From assembly GCF_028610675.1 (NCBI RefSeq), contig NZ_JAQQWS010000006.1, positions 124,001 through 188,000 of the forward strand: 64,000 nucleotides of DNA, given 5' to 3'. Positions within the stretch are counted from its first letter, which is position 1; the number at the start of each line of letters is the position of its first letter. Made by a program: the position numbers and the translations under genes. The stretch is from Alkalihalobacillus pseudalcaliphilus. GTDB lineage: Bacteria > Bacillota > Bacilli > Bacillales > Bacillaceae_D. Shown piece by piece: positions 43,531 to 53,011 of this stretch. The notes below the pieces were generated by a model. The model was not told where the DNA came from. It ran no database searches and saw only the letters and a program-made list of their open reading frames with translations.

Positions 43531-43544
43531 TGTGAACGTTTTCA
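43531..43544 (-). promoter_or_regulatory. cre site (CcpA operator)
   Basis: TGTGAACGTTTTCA is a full match to the cre consensus TGNNARCGNWWWCA, 14 bp upstream of treP, implying carbon catabolite repression by a roadblock or overlap mechanism. Confidence 0.75.
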
Positions 43545-43569
43545 TATCGCTTAAAAAATAATCAATTCG

Positions 43570-43628
43570 TTGTATATACAAGTTTATGATTCGACATTAT
43601 TTTAACTTGCCTATACAAGTTAAGTCAA
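43570..43628 (-). promoter_or_regulatory. tre promoter with two TreR operators
   Basis: Minus strand -35 TTGACT (43623-43628), 18-bp spacer, -10 TAAAAT (43599-43604). Palindromes AACTTGCCTATACAAGTT (43604-43621, in the spacer) and TTGTATATACAA (43570-43581, downstream) match the TreR operator type. Confidence 0.8.
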
Positions 43629-43737
43629 CAAAAAAATACCTATATTCGTTATGTTTCCTTTTTTGCCTCAAATCAAACTAGCTTTTATTTGTACTGTTTG
43701 AGATTTCGCTACTTCTTATATCTGTGTTGTGGCAAAA

Positions 43738-44245
43738 TGAATCGGGCTTCCCCCCTCTTTTTCCACTCGTAACCCCGTGATTCCACGTTCGCTCGGGCTT
43801 TCTCTCTCTTTTTCCACTCGCAACCCCGTGATTCCGCGTTTGCTCGGGCTTCCTCTCTCTTTTTCCACTCGCAACCCCGTGATTCCACGTTTGCTCGGGC
43901 TTCCTCTCTCTTTTTCTGCTCGCAACCCCGCGATTCGGCTTTTGCTCGGGCTTCCCCCCTCTTTTTCCACTCGTAACCCCGCGATTCCGCGTTTGCCCGG
44001 GCTTCCTCTCTCTTTTTCTGCTCGCAACCCCGCGATTCGGCGTTTGCTCGGGCTTCCCCTCTCTTTTTCTGCTCGCAACCCCGCGATTCGGCGTTTACTC
44101 GGGCTTCCTCTCTCTTTTTCAGACCGCAACCCCGTGATTCCACGTTTGCCCGGGCTTCCTCTCTCTTTTTCTGCTCGCAACCCCGCGATTCAGCGTTTGC
44201 TCGGGCTTCCTCTCTCTTTTTCAGACCGCAACCCCGCTATTCCCA
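43738..44245. repeat. 51-bp minisatellite, about ten copies
   Basis: The AACCCCG landmark recurs at 43771, 43822, 43873, 43924, 43975, 44026, 44077, 44128, 44179 and 44230, exactly 51 bp apart. Units contain CTCGGGCTTCCTCTCTCTTT and a variable TTCTGCTCGC or TTTCAGACCGC part. GC is much higher than in the surroundings. Because 51 is a multiple of three, several long frames stay open on both strands, but none has a ribosome site or non-repetitive domain, so I do not call a gene. It occupies the 909-bp gap 43518-44426; 44246-44371 holds nothing else clear. Confidence 0.9.
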
Positions 44246-44371
44246 CTTTTCCTACAACAACTCGGCCTTTTTCACCTGACGTGTTGTTGCTTCACGTCTT
44301 CCCTACAACACCTCAGCCTTATCCCACCTTCCCTCGAGTCCCCCCTCCCTTTTCTGCTTTCATTCCAATAG

Positions 44372-44406
44372 AAAAAGCCCCTCTCTTCCATTTAATGAGG
44401 GGGCTT
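44372..44406 (-). terminator. Intrinsic terminator of the aminotransferase gene
   Basis: AAGCCCCCTC and GAGGGGCTT pair on the minus strand (44397-44406 with 44375-44383) and are followed by TTTTTC. Confidence 0.8.
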
Positions 44407-44426
44407 CTGACGTTAGATTTGTCAAC

Positions 44427-45770
44427 TCAGCTTGATGTGGTTGATTGATTAATGGCTTCCATAACCGTTTCTATAAGGAATGCACATTCCTCTTTCGTAA
44501 TCGTTAAGGGTGGAGCAATGGCTAACACGTTATTGTAACCGGCGACGGTCGCTCCGTTTTTTCCAATTAAGAGGCCTTTCTCTTTACATGATGCAATAAT
44601 CTGATTTAAGTAGGACACCGCTAAAGGCTTTTTACTTTCCTTTGACTCTACTAATTCAATACCTATCAATAGTCCTTTACCACGAATATCTCCGACAAAG
44701 CGATTCTCATTTAGCTTTTCTACAAGTTGCTGTTTTAACCATTCTCCTATTTTTTCGGATCTTTCAAAAAGCTGCTCTTTTTCCATGATTTCAATATTTT
44801 TTAATGCGACAGCACATGAGGCTGGATGGCCACCGAATGTATTAATATGCCTAAAATAATCGTAAGGTTCAGTCCCAGCAAACGCTTCATAAATTTCTTT
44901 TTTGACTGCTGTTGCAGCTAAAGGTAAATACCCACTTGTGAGTCCTTTTGCCATCGTCACAATATCTGGTTTCACATCATAATTCATATGGCCAAATGCT
45001 TTACCTGTACGGCCGAAGCCACAAATGACTTCATCAACAATAAGCAACACATTATTTTCCGTACACACTTCCGCAACCGACGCTAAATAATCATCAGGTG
45101 GCATAAGAATTCCTCCACCTGTAATAATCGGTTCCATTATACATGCCGCGATCGTTTCTGGCATTTCCCAACGGATCATATCCTCTATCATTCGCACCTC
45201 ATACCTTTTTCTTCCTGTTCCTCCCCTAGGTTCATTACGATACACATCAGGTGGTGTAACGTGCAAAAAGCCATTCGCTAAAGGCTCATATTTATATTTA
45301 CGTTCCGCTTGACCCGTGGCAGCTAATGTTGCCAATGTATTACCGTGGTAAGAGCGATAGCGTGAAATAATCTTATGTCTACTCGCTTCTCCACGTTGAT
45401 GATGATATTGCCGTGCGATCTTAAAAGCCGTTTCATTCGCCTCAGAGCCACTATTAGAAAAATAGATAACGTACTCCCCATCTAACATCTCGTTAAGTTT
45501 TTCTCCGAGTTTAATCGCCATAGGGTGACTTTGCGTTAATGGGTAATAGGCTAATTGCTTTATTTGCTTTGCCGCTACATCAGCCAACTCTTCTCTTCCA
45601 TAACCAATATTGACACACCACAAACCAGACATTGCATCTAGATATTTCTCTCCACTGTCTGTCGTTACCCACACACCTTTCGCTTCTTTCACCACCATCG
45701 TCCCACTCGGTTGATACGGTTTCATCGAATGCCAAACATATTTTTCATCCTTCTTTTGCCAATCACTCAT
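44427..45770 (-). CDS. Class-III pyridoxal-phosphate aminotransferase (omega-transaminase)
   Basis: About 447 residues. SNSGSEANETAFKIARQYH, SYHGNTLATLAATGQ, LLIVDEVICGFGRTGKAFG and the PLP Lys in VTMAKGLTSGYLPLAA. It resembles beta-alanine/omega-amino acid:pyruvate aminotransferases such as YhxA. The donor is unknown and there is no pathway partner next door. ATG at 45770 behind AGGAGGGG; monocistronic, with a terminator at each side. Confidence 0.88.
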   Translation of the reverse strand: MSDWQKKDEKYVWHSMKPYQPSGTMVVKEAKGVWVTTDSGEKYLDAMSGLWCVNIGYGREELADVAAKQIKQLAYYPLTQSHPMAIKLGEKLNEMLDGEYVIYFSNSGSEANETAFKIARQYHHQRGEASRHKIISRYRSYHGNTLATLAATGQAERKYKYEPLANGFLHVTPPDVYRNEPRGGTGRKRYEVRMIEDMIRWEMPETIAACIMEPIITGGGILMPPDDYLASVAEVCTENNVLLIVDEVICGFGRTGKAFGHMNYDVKPDIVTMAKGLTSGYLPLAATAVKKEIYEAFAGTEPYDYFRHINTFGGHPASCAVALKNIEIMEKEQLFERSEKIGEWLKQQLVEKLNENRFVGDIRGKGLLIGIELVESKESKKPLAVSYLNQIIASCKEKGLLIGKNGATVAGYNNVLAIAPPLTITKEECAFLIETVMEAINQSTTSS

Positions 45771-45815
45771 CAAACCCCTCCTATATAAACCGTGCCTCTA
45801 AAAGACATTATGCAA

Positions 45816-45845
45816 AATAAAAAAGAGAAAGGTTTCCCTCCCTCT
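45816..45845 (-). terminator. Terminator of the ABC-2 transporter operon
   Basis: AGAGGGAGG, a GAAA tetraloop and CCTTTCTCT on the minus strand followed by TTTTTTATT. Confidence 0.75.
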
Positions 45846-45879
45846 ATTTCTATGAAACACTCAATTACTTCATGTTTAC

Positions 45880-46956
45880 TTAACTCTTTTTATATTCAGC
45901 ACGCCTTTCCATTAGGTTCAAGCCAAGTCCCATAAATAAGACACTCATTCCAAATAATATCGATGCAGGTAATAAAAATTGCTCCAAGCTCCATTGATAG
46001 ACGGTAGCTCCTTTTAACATTTCAAGCCCATACGTGATCGGGGATATTTTTGACAACCATAAGATCCACTCTGCTGAAACGATATCTAACGGAAAGAAAG
46101 CCCCACCTAGCATCGCTATACTGACAGATACAAAGGGAATGATTCCATTCATTTGCCTTAAGTTCGTAACTAAACCACTTAGAAGTACTCCAAGCGATAC
46201 GAGTGCAGCAACATATGGAACGATCACGACCAACACCCACCAGAAGCCTCCATAGAAATCAACACCGATTACCCACTTAAAAATGCTATAAGTAATCAGT
46301 AACTGAGCATAACCAATTTGAAAGCCAAACAATATTTGACCAACATACATATCTGTTTTAGTAGTCGGCGACAGGATAATTCGATCCCATAATCCATACT
46401 CCTTCTGATTCAAAATTGATTGAATAGAAAAAGAGACCGTGTACACAACAAAGAATAAGCTCATCCCAAACAGTGTATGCAACGCTTGATCAAATGGGGC
46501 TGTTTGTTCATTATTAAACGTTTCACTCTTTACATACATTTCAGAAGTATAGGGAGTAATCTCATACCCTTTCTTACTGATATCCCTTTGCTGATAAAAA
46601 GACTGCAGCTCTGCTTCCACGACACCCTTTAATGGCGTCTCTCTTGCCACAAATAATTGATAATGCTCATCATTTAATTCAATCGCCAGCTCATAGGATT
46701 GATTGATGAGCCCTGAATTGATATTACTTTCATCTCGAATCACAAATTGAACGATCGCTTCATCTCGATTTAATTGGGCCACAGCCTGCTCTAATTCCTG
46801 CTCAGAAAAATATGTTGAATATACAGGAATAACCCCTATTAATCCACCACTATTGCCCATTAATGATGCAAAAATTATCGTCAAAGCAATCAAACTTAAC
46901 AAAGAAGCTGGATTTCTTAACACTTGACGCCATTCACCCCAAATAATTGCCCTCAT
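45880..46956 (-). CDS. ABC-2 permease, second subunit (LnrN/YfiN-like)
   Basis: About 358 residues. TM1 (about 17-35), a large external domain of about 140 residues, then five C-terminal transmembrane segments, with PFVSVSIAMLGGAFFPLDIV and SPITYGLEMLKG typical of ABC-2 permeases. ATG at 46956 overlaps the stop of the first permease, with GGGGGAT upstream. Together with the upstream permease, ATPase, response regulator and sensor, the order equals the B. subtilis linearmycin-resistance locus lnrJKLMN. A drug or lipid-directed efflux role is inferred. Confidence 0.75.
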   Translation of the reverse strand: MRAIIWGEWRQVLRNPASLLSLIALTIIFASLMGNSGGLIGVIPVYSTYFSEQELEQAVAQLNRDEAIVQFVIRDESNINSGLINQSYELAIELNDEHYQLFVARETPLKGVVEAELQSFYQQRDISKKGYEITPYTSEMYVKSETFNNEQTAPFDQALHTLFGMSLFFVVYTVSFSIQSILNQKEYGLWDRIILSPTTKTDMYVGQILFGFQIGYAQLLITYSIFKWVIGVDFYGGFWWVLVVIVPYVAALVSLGVLLSGLVTNLRQMNGIIPFVSVSIAMLGGAFFPLDIVSAEWILWLSKISPITYGLEMLKGATVYQWSLEQFLLPASILFGMSVLFMGLGLNLMERRAEYKKS

Positions 46957-48191
46957 TGGATATCCCCCTTTCTCGTTAATAACAGCGAGGATACCGCTAG
47001 ACAAACAAAAACAAAAGTTAGAACCATCGGAAAAATATGGGTCAGTTCATGAATCCCACCATTTCCAACCATCGCAATAAAGTAGCCTTCCATCGCTACA
47101 CCATTCGGTGTGAATTTTGTTATAGGTGTTTGTGCATAGCCGAAGCTACCACCAATAAATGATAAAATCGCCACACCCAAAAAGGAAAATGCTTGAATCG
47201 TTCGATATGAATTTGAAATATAAGATAATGACGCTAAAACCGTAGAAAGACCACCGATCATTACACTTAAACAACAGGTAACAACCAACATTAACCCAAT
47301 ATGGTCCCATGTCACCTCGTATACGAAATAACAAAATGTAAATATGAGGCATACTTGTAAAAAGGCAATGATAAAACTCGTTAACCATTTCGATAACATA
47401 TAATAATAAAATGGAATATCAGCGAGTCTTAACCTCAAGAACAGATGTGATTTTTTCTCGGTTAATGAATAACTCGCTACAAAAGTAGTACCAAACATCA
47501 CAAACATTGTCACCATGCCAACCGCATAGTAATCAAACCCAGAAATAAGGCGGTTCGCGAAGGCTGTTTCACTTTTATATGTCTCATTTAATTCGAGCAC
47601 TGTGTCTTGAGTCGTTTCATTTATGCTCGCTATTTCCATATGCACATGCCATTGTTCAAAAAAATAATCCACCATTTGTGTAATGATTTTTGCCGTATAT
47701 TCATTATCATCGACTTTTATTTGCAAAGGCTCCATAGAACCTGATTGAAAATAGAGATAGTCCCAATAGGCTTGGTGATAACCTTCCTCTAAGAGAAAAA
47801 CGGCCTCGTACTGCCCATTTTCAGTCACTTCACTTAATGATCTCAATTCCTCTAGAACGACCCTTGATTCTAACTCTCCAGAAAAAACATCTTCACGTAG
47901 TGTAGCTGGAATCGTTTGTATGCGTGCCTGTTCAAGTAATTCCTGAATGGCTGTATCACCCAAACCCCGTTCAACTAAGTTTCGTTCATACTCCATTAAT
48001 GCTTCCTCAGCCCCCTGCACATCCACTAACGCAATTTGCAAAGGTTCATTTGATACATTCGCATTCCCACCACCTCCAAGAGCTGCACCTAAAATACCAA
48101 TAAAAGCAAGTGGCATGAATAATAAGACAAATAATTCAATACGGTCATGTAGAAGTAACTTCAAATCCTTTATGATCATTGTAAATAACAT
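46953..48191 (-). CDS. ABC-2 permease, first subunit (LnrM/YfiM-like)
   Basis: 412 residues. TM1 (about 21-40), a large extracytoplasmic domain (about 45-220), then five transmembrane segments. The glycine-rich GAALGGGGNANV lies after TM1, and GGSFGYAQTPITKFTPNGVA, then MEGYFIAMVG, is a typical ABC-2 loop. It is likely to pair with the 45880-46956 permease. Begins 15 bp after the ATPase stop with AGGAGG upstream. Confidence 0.75.
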   Translation of the reverse strand: MLFTMIIKDLKLLLHDRIELFVLLFMPLAFIGILGAALGGGGNANVSNEPLQIALVDVQGAEEALMEYERNLVERGLGDTAIQELLEQARIQTIPATLREDVFSGELESRVVLEELRSLSEVTENGQYEAVFLLEEGYHQAYWDYLYFQSGSMEPLQIKVDDNEYTAKIITQMVDYFFEQWHVHMEIASINETTQDTVLELNETYKSETAFANRLISGFDYYAVGMVTMFVMFGTTFVASYSLTEKKSHLFLRLRLADIPFYYYMLSKWLTSFIIAFLQVCLIFTFCYFVYEVTWDHIGLMLVVTCCLSVMIGGLSTVLASLSYISNSYRTIQAFSFLGVAILSFIGGSFGYAQTPITKFTPNGVAMEGYFIAMVGNGGIHELTHIFPMVLTFVFVCLAVSSLLLTRKGDIQ

Positions 48192-48205
48192 CGCCAGCTT
48201 CCTCC

Positions 48206-49138
48206 TTAATCGCGTAGCGTTCTTCCAGTTAAGTGGAGGAATACATCTTCTAATGTTGGTGTTCTTACTTGGATGGCATTGATTTGTATTCCAATTGTAT
48301 TAGCAAGTTCAATGACCGTTTGGAAGATATTTTTTGTATGTGGAGCAATCAGTGAATAAGTAAAATCAGATTTTTGCGAAACCTTAATCGATGAATCTTC
48401 CATTAATAACTCTAATAAGTGATGATTGGGCTGGGCTAATGTCAATTCAACCGTTTGCTCCGACGATAAAATCGCCTTTAACTCGCGTATGGTTCCAGAG
48501 GCAATCACATCACCCTGATCCATGATATACACGCGGTCACATAAAGCTTCAACCTCTTCCATATAATGACTCGTATACAGAACTGTGACATGTTGTTCTT
48601 CTTGTAACTGTTTCACCATTTCAAAAATATGATTTCTAGACTGTGGATCAATTCCGACTGTCGGTTCATCCATAATTAATATTTGTGGCTCATGTAAAAT
48701 GGAAGCGGCAATATTTAATCGTCGTTTCATGCCTCCAGAGAAAGTTTTCACTCGGTCCTTCCTCCGCTCATAAAGACCTACCACCTTTAATGCCTCTTCT
48801 ACACGTACTCTCGTTTTCTCTTTGTTTAACTTATAGATTTTGGCAAAAAACAAGAGGTTCTCCTCTGCCGTTAGTTCATGATACAGGGCGATTTCCTGTG
48901 GAACAACACCAAGCACTTCCCTTAAATCTTGTGGGTGCTTCCACACATCCTTCCCGTTAAGAAAAACCTCACCACTAGTCGGCTTATTAAGTGAGGAAAT
49001 TAATGAAATAACCGTTGATTTCCCTGCCCCATTTGGCCCTAATAACCCTACTGCCTCACCTTTATCCAAAAATAAATTAATTCCTTTTACAGCTTCCTTT
49101 TTTTTATAACTTTTCTTCAAATTAATCACTTCAATCAT
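48206..49138 (-). CDS. ABC transporter ATPase (LnrL/YfiL-like)
   Basis: 310 residues: Walker A GPNGAGKST, Q-loop GVVPQEIALYHELT, signature FSGGMKRRLNIAA, Walker B ILIMDEPTVGID and H-loop TSHYMEE, followed by a C-terminal regulatory domain of about 90 residues. It drives the two permeases encoded next. The length matches YfiL. Its promoter region contains a 14-bp palindrome at 49268-49281. Confidence 0.85.
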   Translation of the reverse strand: MIEVINLKKSYKKKEAVKGINLFLDKGEAVGLLGPNGAGKSTVISLISSLNKPTSGEVFLNGKDVWKHPQDLREVLGVVPQEIALYHELTAEENLLFFAKIYKLNKEKTRVRVEEALKVVGLYERRKDRVKTFSGGMKRRLNIAASILHEPQILIMDEPTVGIDPQSRNHIFEMVKQLQEEQHVTVLYTSHYMEEVEALCDRVYIMDQGDVIASGTIRELKAILSSEQTVELTLAQPNHHLLELLMEDSSIKVSQKSDFTYSLIAPHTKNIFQTVIELANTIGIQINAIQVRTPTLEDVFLHLTGRTLRD

Positions 49139-49267
49139 CTACTACACACTCCTTACATCCCGTTTCTTATAGGGAGTTGAAACATTCCCTTTAAACCCTT
49201 ATGTATATAATAGGTAATCGCTATGACTCTTCCCACTATATTTAGTCATTGTTTTCTCTTTGTTTCG

Positions 49268-49281
49268 ATGACTTAAGTCAT
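49268..49281. promoter_or_regulatory. Candidate response-regulator operator
   Basis: ATGACTTAAGTCAT is a perfect palindrome 130 bp upstream of the ATPase gene; a half-related pair (TGACT ... AGTCA, about 49221-49248) lies between it and the start. It is a probable binding site for the NarL-type regulator encoded just upstream. Confidence 0.45.
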
Positions 49282-49300
49282 TTTATAGTGCTTCCCCATG

Positions 49301-49336
49301 AAAAAAGCGATCAGACTGACAACTCATCTAATCGCC
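49301..49336 (-). terminator. Terminator overlapping the response-regulator stop codon
   Basis: GCGAT and ATCGC arms on a 19-nt loop followed by TTTTTT on the minus strand. The stem includes the stop codon of the 49328-49975 gene. Confidence 0.6.
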
Positions 49337-49975
49337 CACTTTCATATCATGTTTTAAAGCAAATATCGCAAGCTGTGTTCGATCTCTTACGTTTAGCTTT
49401 GTTAATAGCTGGCTCATTAAATTCTTGACCGTACCGAGTGATAGAAACAAAGAATCAGCGATTTCTTGATTACTTCTTCCTTCTCCGACTAAAACAATAA
49501 TGGACCTCTCTCTGCCTGTTAAAGGAATTGGCAAAGGGAGGCGCTCCTGTTTTTGTTGCAGTAACTGTGGAACTACTTGGGCAGCAACCTGTTCATCTAA
49601 CGCTAAACCACCCGTTAAAGCTTTCTCAATTGAATACAATAAACGCTGCCTGTCCGCATCTTTTAATAAATATCCACACGCACCTAACCTCAAAGCTTGT
49701 AGGGCATACTCATCATCTGCAAAAGTTGTTAAGATCAGTATTTTCATTGACGGATAGCTTTCTTTAATGATTTTAGTAGCTTCGAGCCCATTCATAATCG
49801 GCATTCTAATGTCCATTACTATTAAATCTACGATATGCTGATGAAGGAGGTCTAGCACCTCACTTCCGTTATTCGCTTCAGCTACAACGACATAATCACC
49901 CGAATATTCAATCATCATTTTCAAGCCTTGCCTAACTAATACTTGATCCTCAGCTAATAAAATTCTTTTTTTCAA
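49328..49975 (-). CDS. NarL/FixJ-family response regulator (LnrK/YfiK-like)
   Basis: 215 residues. Receiver domain with phospho-Asp in LIVMDIRMPIMNG (near 55), the Thr in LTTFADDEY and the Lys in LLKDA; LuxR-type helix-turn-helix in LTGRERSIIVLVGEGRSNQE then IADSLFLSLGTVKNL. TTG start. Paired with the kinase 10 bp upstream and separated from the ABC operon by a terminator and a palindrome. Confidence 0.85.
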   Translation of the reverse strand: MKKRILLAEDQVLVRQGLKMMIEYSGDYVVVAEANNGSEVLDLLHQHIVDLIVMDIRMPIMNGLEATKIIKESYPSMKILILTTFADDEYALQALRLGACGYLLKDADRQRLLYSIEKALTGGLALDEQVAAQVVPQLLQQKQERLPLPIPLTGRERSIIVLVGEGRSNQEIADSLFLSLGTVKNLMSQLLTKLNVRDRTQLAIFALKHDMKVGD

Positions 49976-49985
49976 CGTGAACGCC

Positions 49986-51089
49986 TCACTCCGACACTGG
50001 TTTTAAGGGAAAATAGACAGCAATTGTAAAGGTTTCATCTACTTGAGAGGTGGCAAGACGACCTTGTAGTGCTTCTACTCGCTCTCTCATTGCTGATAGC
50101 CCGAACCCTTCCCTATGAGCCACTTTTACATGCTCATTTTTATTAGAAATTGTTAATTGAAAGGCCTGTTTGGCAATCCCTTCAAAAATAAGATCAACCT
50201 CTCTTGCTCTTGCATGTCGCATTGCATTCGTAACCGCTTCTTGAACAATGCGATAAATCGTAATCATATGGTCATTGGTTAATGGGGCAAGCAAAGCTCC
50301 CTTTCTAGTAGTTAAGTTCACTTGAATATGGCTTTCTGCCTCAAGTCTTCGAATTAACTGCAGTACAGAAGCAAATCCTTTTATATCCTCATGACGGATT
50401 GCCTGTACCGAGGATCTCATTTCTTTTAGACTTTGTGTGGCTAAATGCTTCGACTGTTTAATCGCTTCATAATCTATTTGACCTTTCTCCACACCCATTT
50501 CAACCATTTCAAGCTGCATCGCTAAAGCCGTCAACTGATGCCCGACATTATCATGTATGTCTCTTGCTATTCTCGTTCGTTCCTGTGCTCTTGTTTGTTC
50601 TTCTTGACTTTGTAAAAGCCTTTTTAGCTGTCGATATTCCGCCCGGACAGTCTGGCACTCATTTTCAGCCAATAATGCGGAACGCTCCCATTTTTGCTGT
50701 TGCTTGGAAAGGATTAAAATCATACTAGCCACACTCATAAAAAAGAGGCTAAAAGGAACTTCTGAATGCCATATAACGAGTACAAAAGAGAAAGCTATTA
50801 AACTATATAAACTCACTCTCCGTTCAAGGGTATTTAAAACGACAGCATAAATCCATAAATAAAGAAGCCATGGCAAGATCATCTCAAAAGTAAAAAGAAT
50901 GAATTGTGCGAAAAAAGTAGAGCTAATAAAGATAGTTGCTAATATCAGCTGCGATCGAAATAACTGTATCGCACTAATAAACCCACTCCATATACCTAAC
51001 CAAATCCAATACCCAGGTTCATAAGCTAACGTGGGATCTTCAATAAGAATAAAAAAACCTAATGCATAACCGAACATCATAGAAATCAT
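49986..51089 (-). CDS. HisKA_3 sensor histidine kinase (LnrJ/YfiJ-like)
   Basis: About 367 residues. Five or six N-terminal transmembrane segments (about 1-125) with almost no extracellular loop, a coiled coil, the phospho-His in ERTRIARDIHDNVGHQLTAL, and an HATPase domain (TNAMRHARAREVD; GFGLSAMRERV). Short-loop intramembrane-sensing kinases of this type detect membrane-active antibiotics. ATG at 51089 with GAGGGAAG upstream is preferred to a TTG at 51116. Confidence 0.8.
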   Translation of the reverse strand: MISMMFGYALGFFILIEDPTLAYEPGYWIWLGIWSGFISAIQLFRSQLILATIFISSTFFAQFILFTFEMILPWLLYLWIYAVVLNTLERRVSLYSLIAFSFVLVIWHSEVPFSLFFMSVASMILILSKQQQKWERSALLAENECQTVRAEYRQLKRLLQSQEEQTRAQERTRIARDIHDNVGHQLTALAMQLEMVEMGVEKGQIDYEAIKQSKHLATQSLKEMRSSVQAIRHEDIKGFASVLQLIRRLEAESHIQVNLTTRKGALLAPLTNDHMITIYRIVQEAVTNAMRHARAREVDLIFEGIAKQAFQLTISNKNEHVKVAHREGFGLSAMRERVEALQGRLATSQVDETFTIAVYFPLKPVSE

Positions 51090-51197
51090 ACTGCTTCCCT
51101 CTTTGTTCCTTTTCAAACTATTTTAGCATTTTATGAGTTTCATATTCTACAAAAATAGGAATTTAGTTCCTTCTTCAATGATTTCTTTACCTGCACA

Positions 51198-52529
51198 CTA
51201 CCGCAAATCACCTAGTTGCTCTCTTTTTAAAGTCCAGCTTAACCCTAATTTCTTACATATCGTTGCATAATGAAGGAAGGTCAGTAACACAGCACTCATA
51301 TTCATGCCTAAAATAACACCACTCATGCCAAAAGCAGGCATAGCTCCAAGCATAAACATCATCACAAACGAAATCGCCGTTGTAATGACCGAATGAATAA
51401 AAGCATCTTTGACTAACCCTAAGCCAATTAAGTAAGCTTGCATCGGTATGACGAAGTAATGAAAGAGAAAGTATGGAACTAACAATTGTAAATAACCAGC
51501 TGCTGGTGAATTTTCAAAAAATAAAGTCGTTAACTCCCCGGCAAATAAATAAAAGACGGCCACGATGGGGAAACCATAAAAACCTGTAAACATTAAAACC
51601 TTCCGAAGTAGGTTGTGCAGTTCATCATAATTTCGTTTGCTATACGCTTCAGAAACGGTTGGAATTAGTACGATTAATAGTGAGTGAGCAATAAAGGCTG
51701 GGAAAAAGCCTATCGTAAACGCTACCCCTGCTAATTTCCCATATTGAATTATGGCCATTGACTCTGCCATACCTGCTTTCACCAATGCCGCTTTAATTAA
51801 AAATGGCTTTATTGCAAACGTAGCCGCATGAAAGATTCGTAACCCTGTCGTAGGTAATGAAACTTCCAATAATGATTTCCTTACTTTTTTAGCCGACATC
51901 TCAGCCCTTGGTTGTTTCCGAAACGATTTCATTTGTCCAACAAAAGCTAAAATTAAATAGGCGAGTACAGCCATTTCACAAACGATGACTGCACATAAAC
52001 CTATTAAAATCGAAGTCTGTAGGTCAAAATCAAAAAAATGGAATATGAGAACTAAAAACCCGAGCTGAACCGCTCTACGTATAAAATTAGCAACCGCTAT
52101 TTTAGCCATTTTCTGTGCACCCATAAAATACCCTCTAGCAACGGAACTAAAGGTGATGACAGGAATTAAGACGATAAACAGCCATTTCACAAAAGGATGA
52201 TACTTTTCAAAGACAGGAATTAACGGAAACAAAAATAAAGCAATTGCCGTAAAAGCAACCGTACAAAGTGTCGCAAACCATAATGCATGTTTTAACATAC
52301 TGTAATGAAAAATCGGTTCTTTCTCTGCAACAAATTTAGATATGGAAATAGGAAGCTCAAGGCTTGCGATGACAACGATAAATGCAATCGTTGGAAAAAT
52401 GGACATATACAAACCTAAACCTTCCTCACCTAACTCCTTCGCCAAAACAACGTTGATGATAAACTCAAGACACTCGCCCAAGAAAGCAGCAAACATCAAC
52501 AACAATGCACCTTTCACAAAACGATTCAT
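51198..52529 (-). CDS. MVF/MOP-superfamily transporter (SpoVB/YkvU-like)
   Basis: About 443 residues with 12-14 transmembrane segments. LGEEGLGLYMSIFP, SLELPISISKFVAEKE, ARGYFMGAQKMAKIA and GLRIFHAATFAIKPF fit the SpoVB-type polysaccharide/lipid-II flippase group. It could flip a spore-envelope precursor, or be an alternative EPS flippase, although it is 22 kb from the eps operon. ATG at 52529 is supported by GAGGAGAGAAGG; the 45-codon upstream extension is not convincing. Confidence 0.75.
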   Translation of the reverse strand: MNRFVKGALLLMFAAFLGECLEFIINVVLAKELGEEGLGLYMSIFPTIAFIVVIASLELPISISKFVAEKEPIFHYSMLKHALWFATLCTVAFTAIALFLFPLIPVFEKYHPFVKWLFIVLIPVITFSSVARGYFMGAQKMAKIAVANFIRRAVQLGFLVLIFHFFDFDLQTSILIGLCAVIVCEMAVLAYLILAFVGQMKSFRKQPRAEMSAKKVRKSLLEVSLPTTGLRIFHAATFAIKPFLIKAALVKAGMAESMAIIQYGKLAGVAFTIGFFPAFIAHSLLIVLIPTVSEAYSKRNYDELHNLLRKVLMFTGFYGFPIVAVFYLFAGELTTLFFENSPAAGYLQLLVPYFLFHYFVIPMQAYLIGLGLVKDAFIHSVITTAISFVMMFMLGAMPAFGMSGVILGMNMSAVLLTFLHYATICKKLGLSWTLKREQLGDLR

Positions 52530-52737
52530 ACCTTCTCTCCTCACCTCTGCATCTCTTACTTCACTATATGAGACAAGTCCACAAAATATGGTACTAGCTT
52601 GCAAATCCAGTATGGAAAGTTTATATAAAAATTGATGTCCATGATTATGTGCGTATAACTGCATATCTCCTCTAGTCCACTCTCATCCAGAACTTCCATG
52701 GCGAAGTCCGATTCACTTTGTCACCAATAAGGATGGA

Positions 52738-53003
52738 AGTTTAGTACGAACTTAGAGCGTCGCTCGCTACCGTTATGCTCGCTAGGTACTGCTAATTCTC
52801 AATTACAAATAACAACACATGCTCGGTAAAAGTGGTTCTACGTTGTAGGCAAAGCGAGGTAGTCACATCATTTACCTTGTAAGGTGCTATGTGGTAGGTA
52901 AAGCTGGTTAGCTCAACACCGCGTTATTATCTCTCAGTATGATTTTCGATAGCGGTAATTAGAGCTCCGCATATGAGAATTAGTACTAACTTTTATACAA
53001 AAA
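52738..53003. repeat. Dispersed intergenic repeat, copy e (with inverted end)
   Basis: Left part AGTTTAGTACGAACTTAGAG and CGCTACCGTTATGCTCGC; right part, inverted, GATTTTCGATAGCGGTAATT, GAGCTCCGCATATGAG and AACTTTTATACAAAA. Both ends of one unit of about 270 bp are thus visible. It fills much of the 710-bp gap 52530-53239; 52530-52737 shows no gene. Confidence 0.6.
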
Positions 53004-53011
53004 AACTCTTC

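Noticed and set aside
43738..44245. CRISPR array
   Set aside because: The units are contiguous 51-bp near-copies without unique spacers, and no cas genes are near.
43709..44448. Long open frames of 144, 154 and 223 codons across the 51-bp repeat
   Set aside because: The repeat unit is a multiple of three, so frames stay open on both strands; no ribosome site, no non-repeat domain, and the three frames exclude each other.
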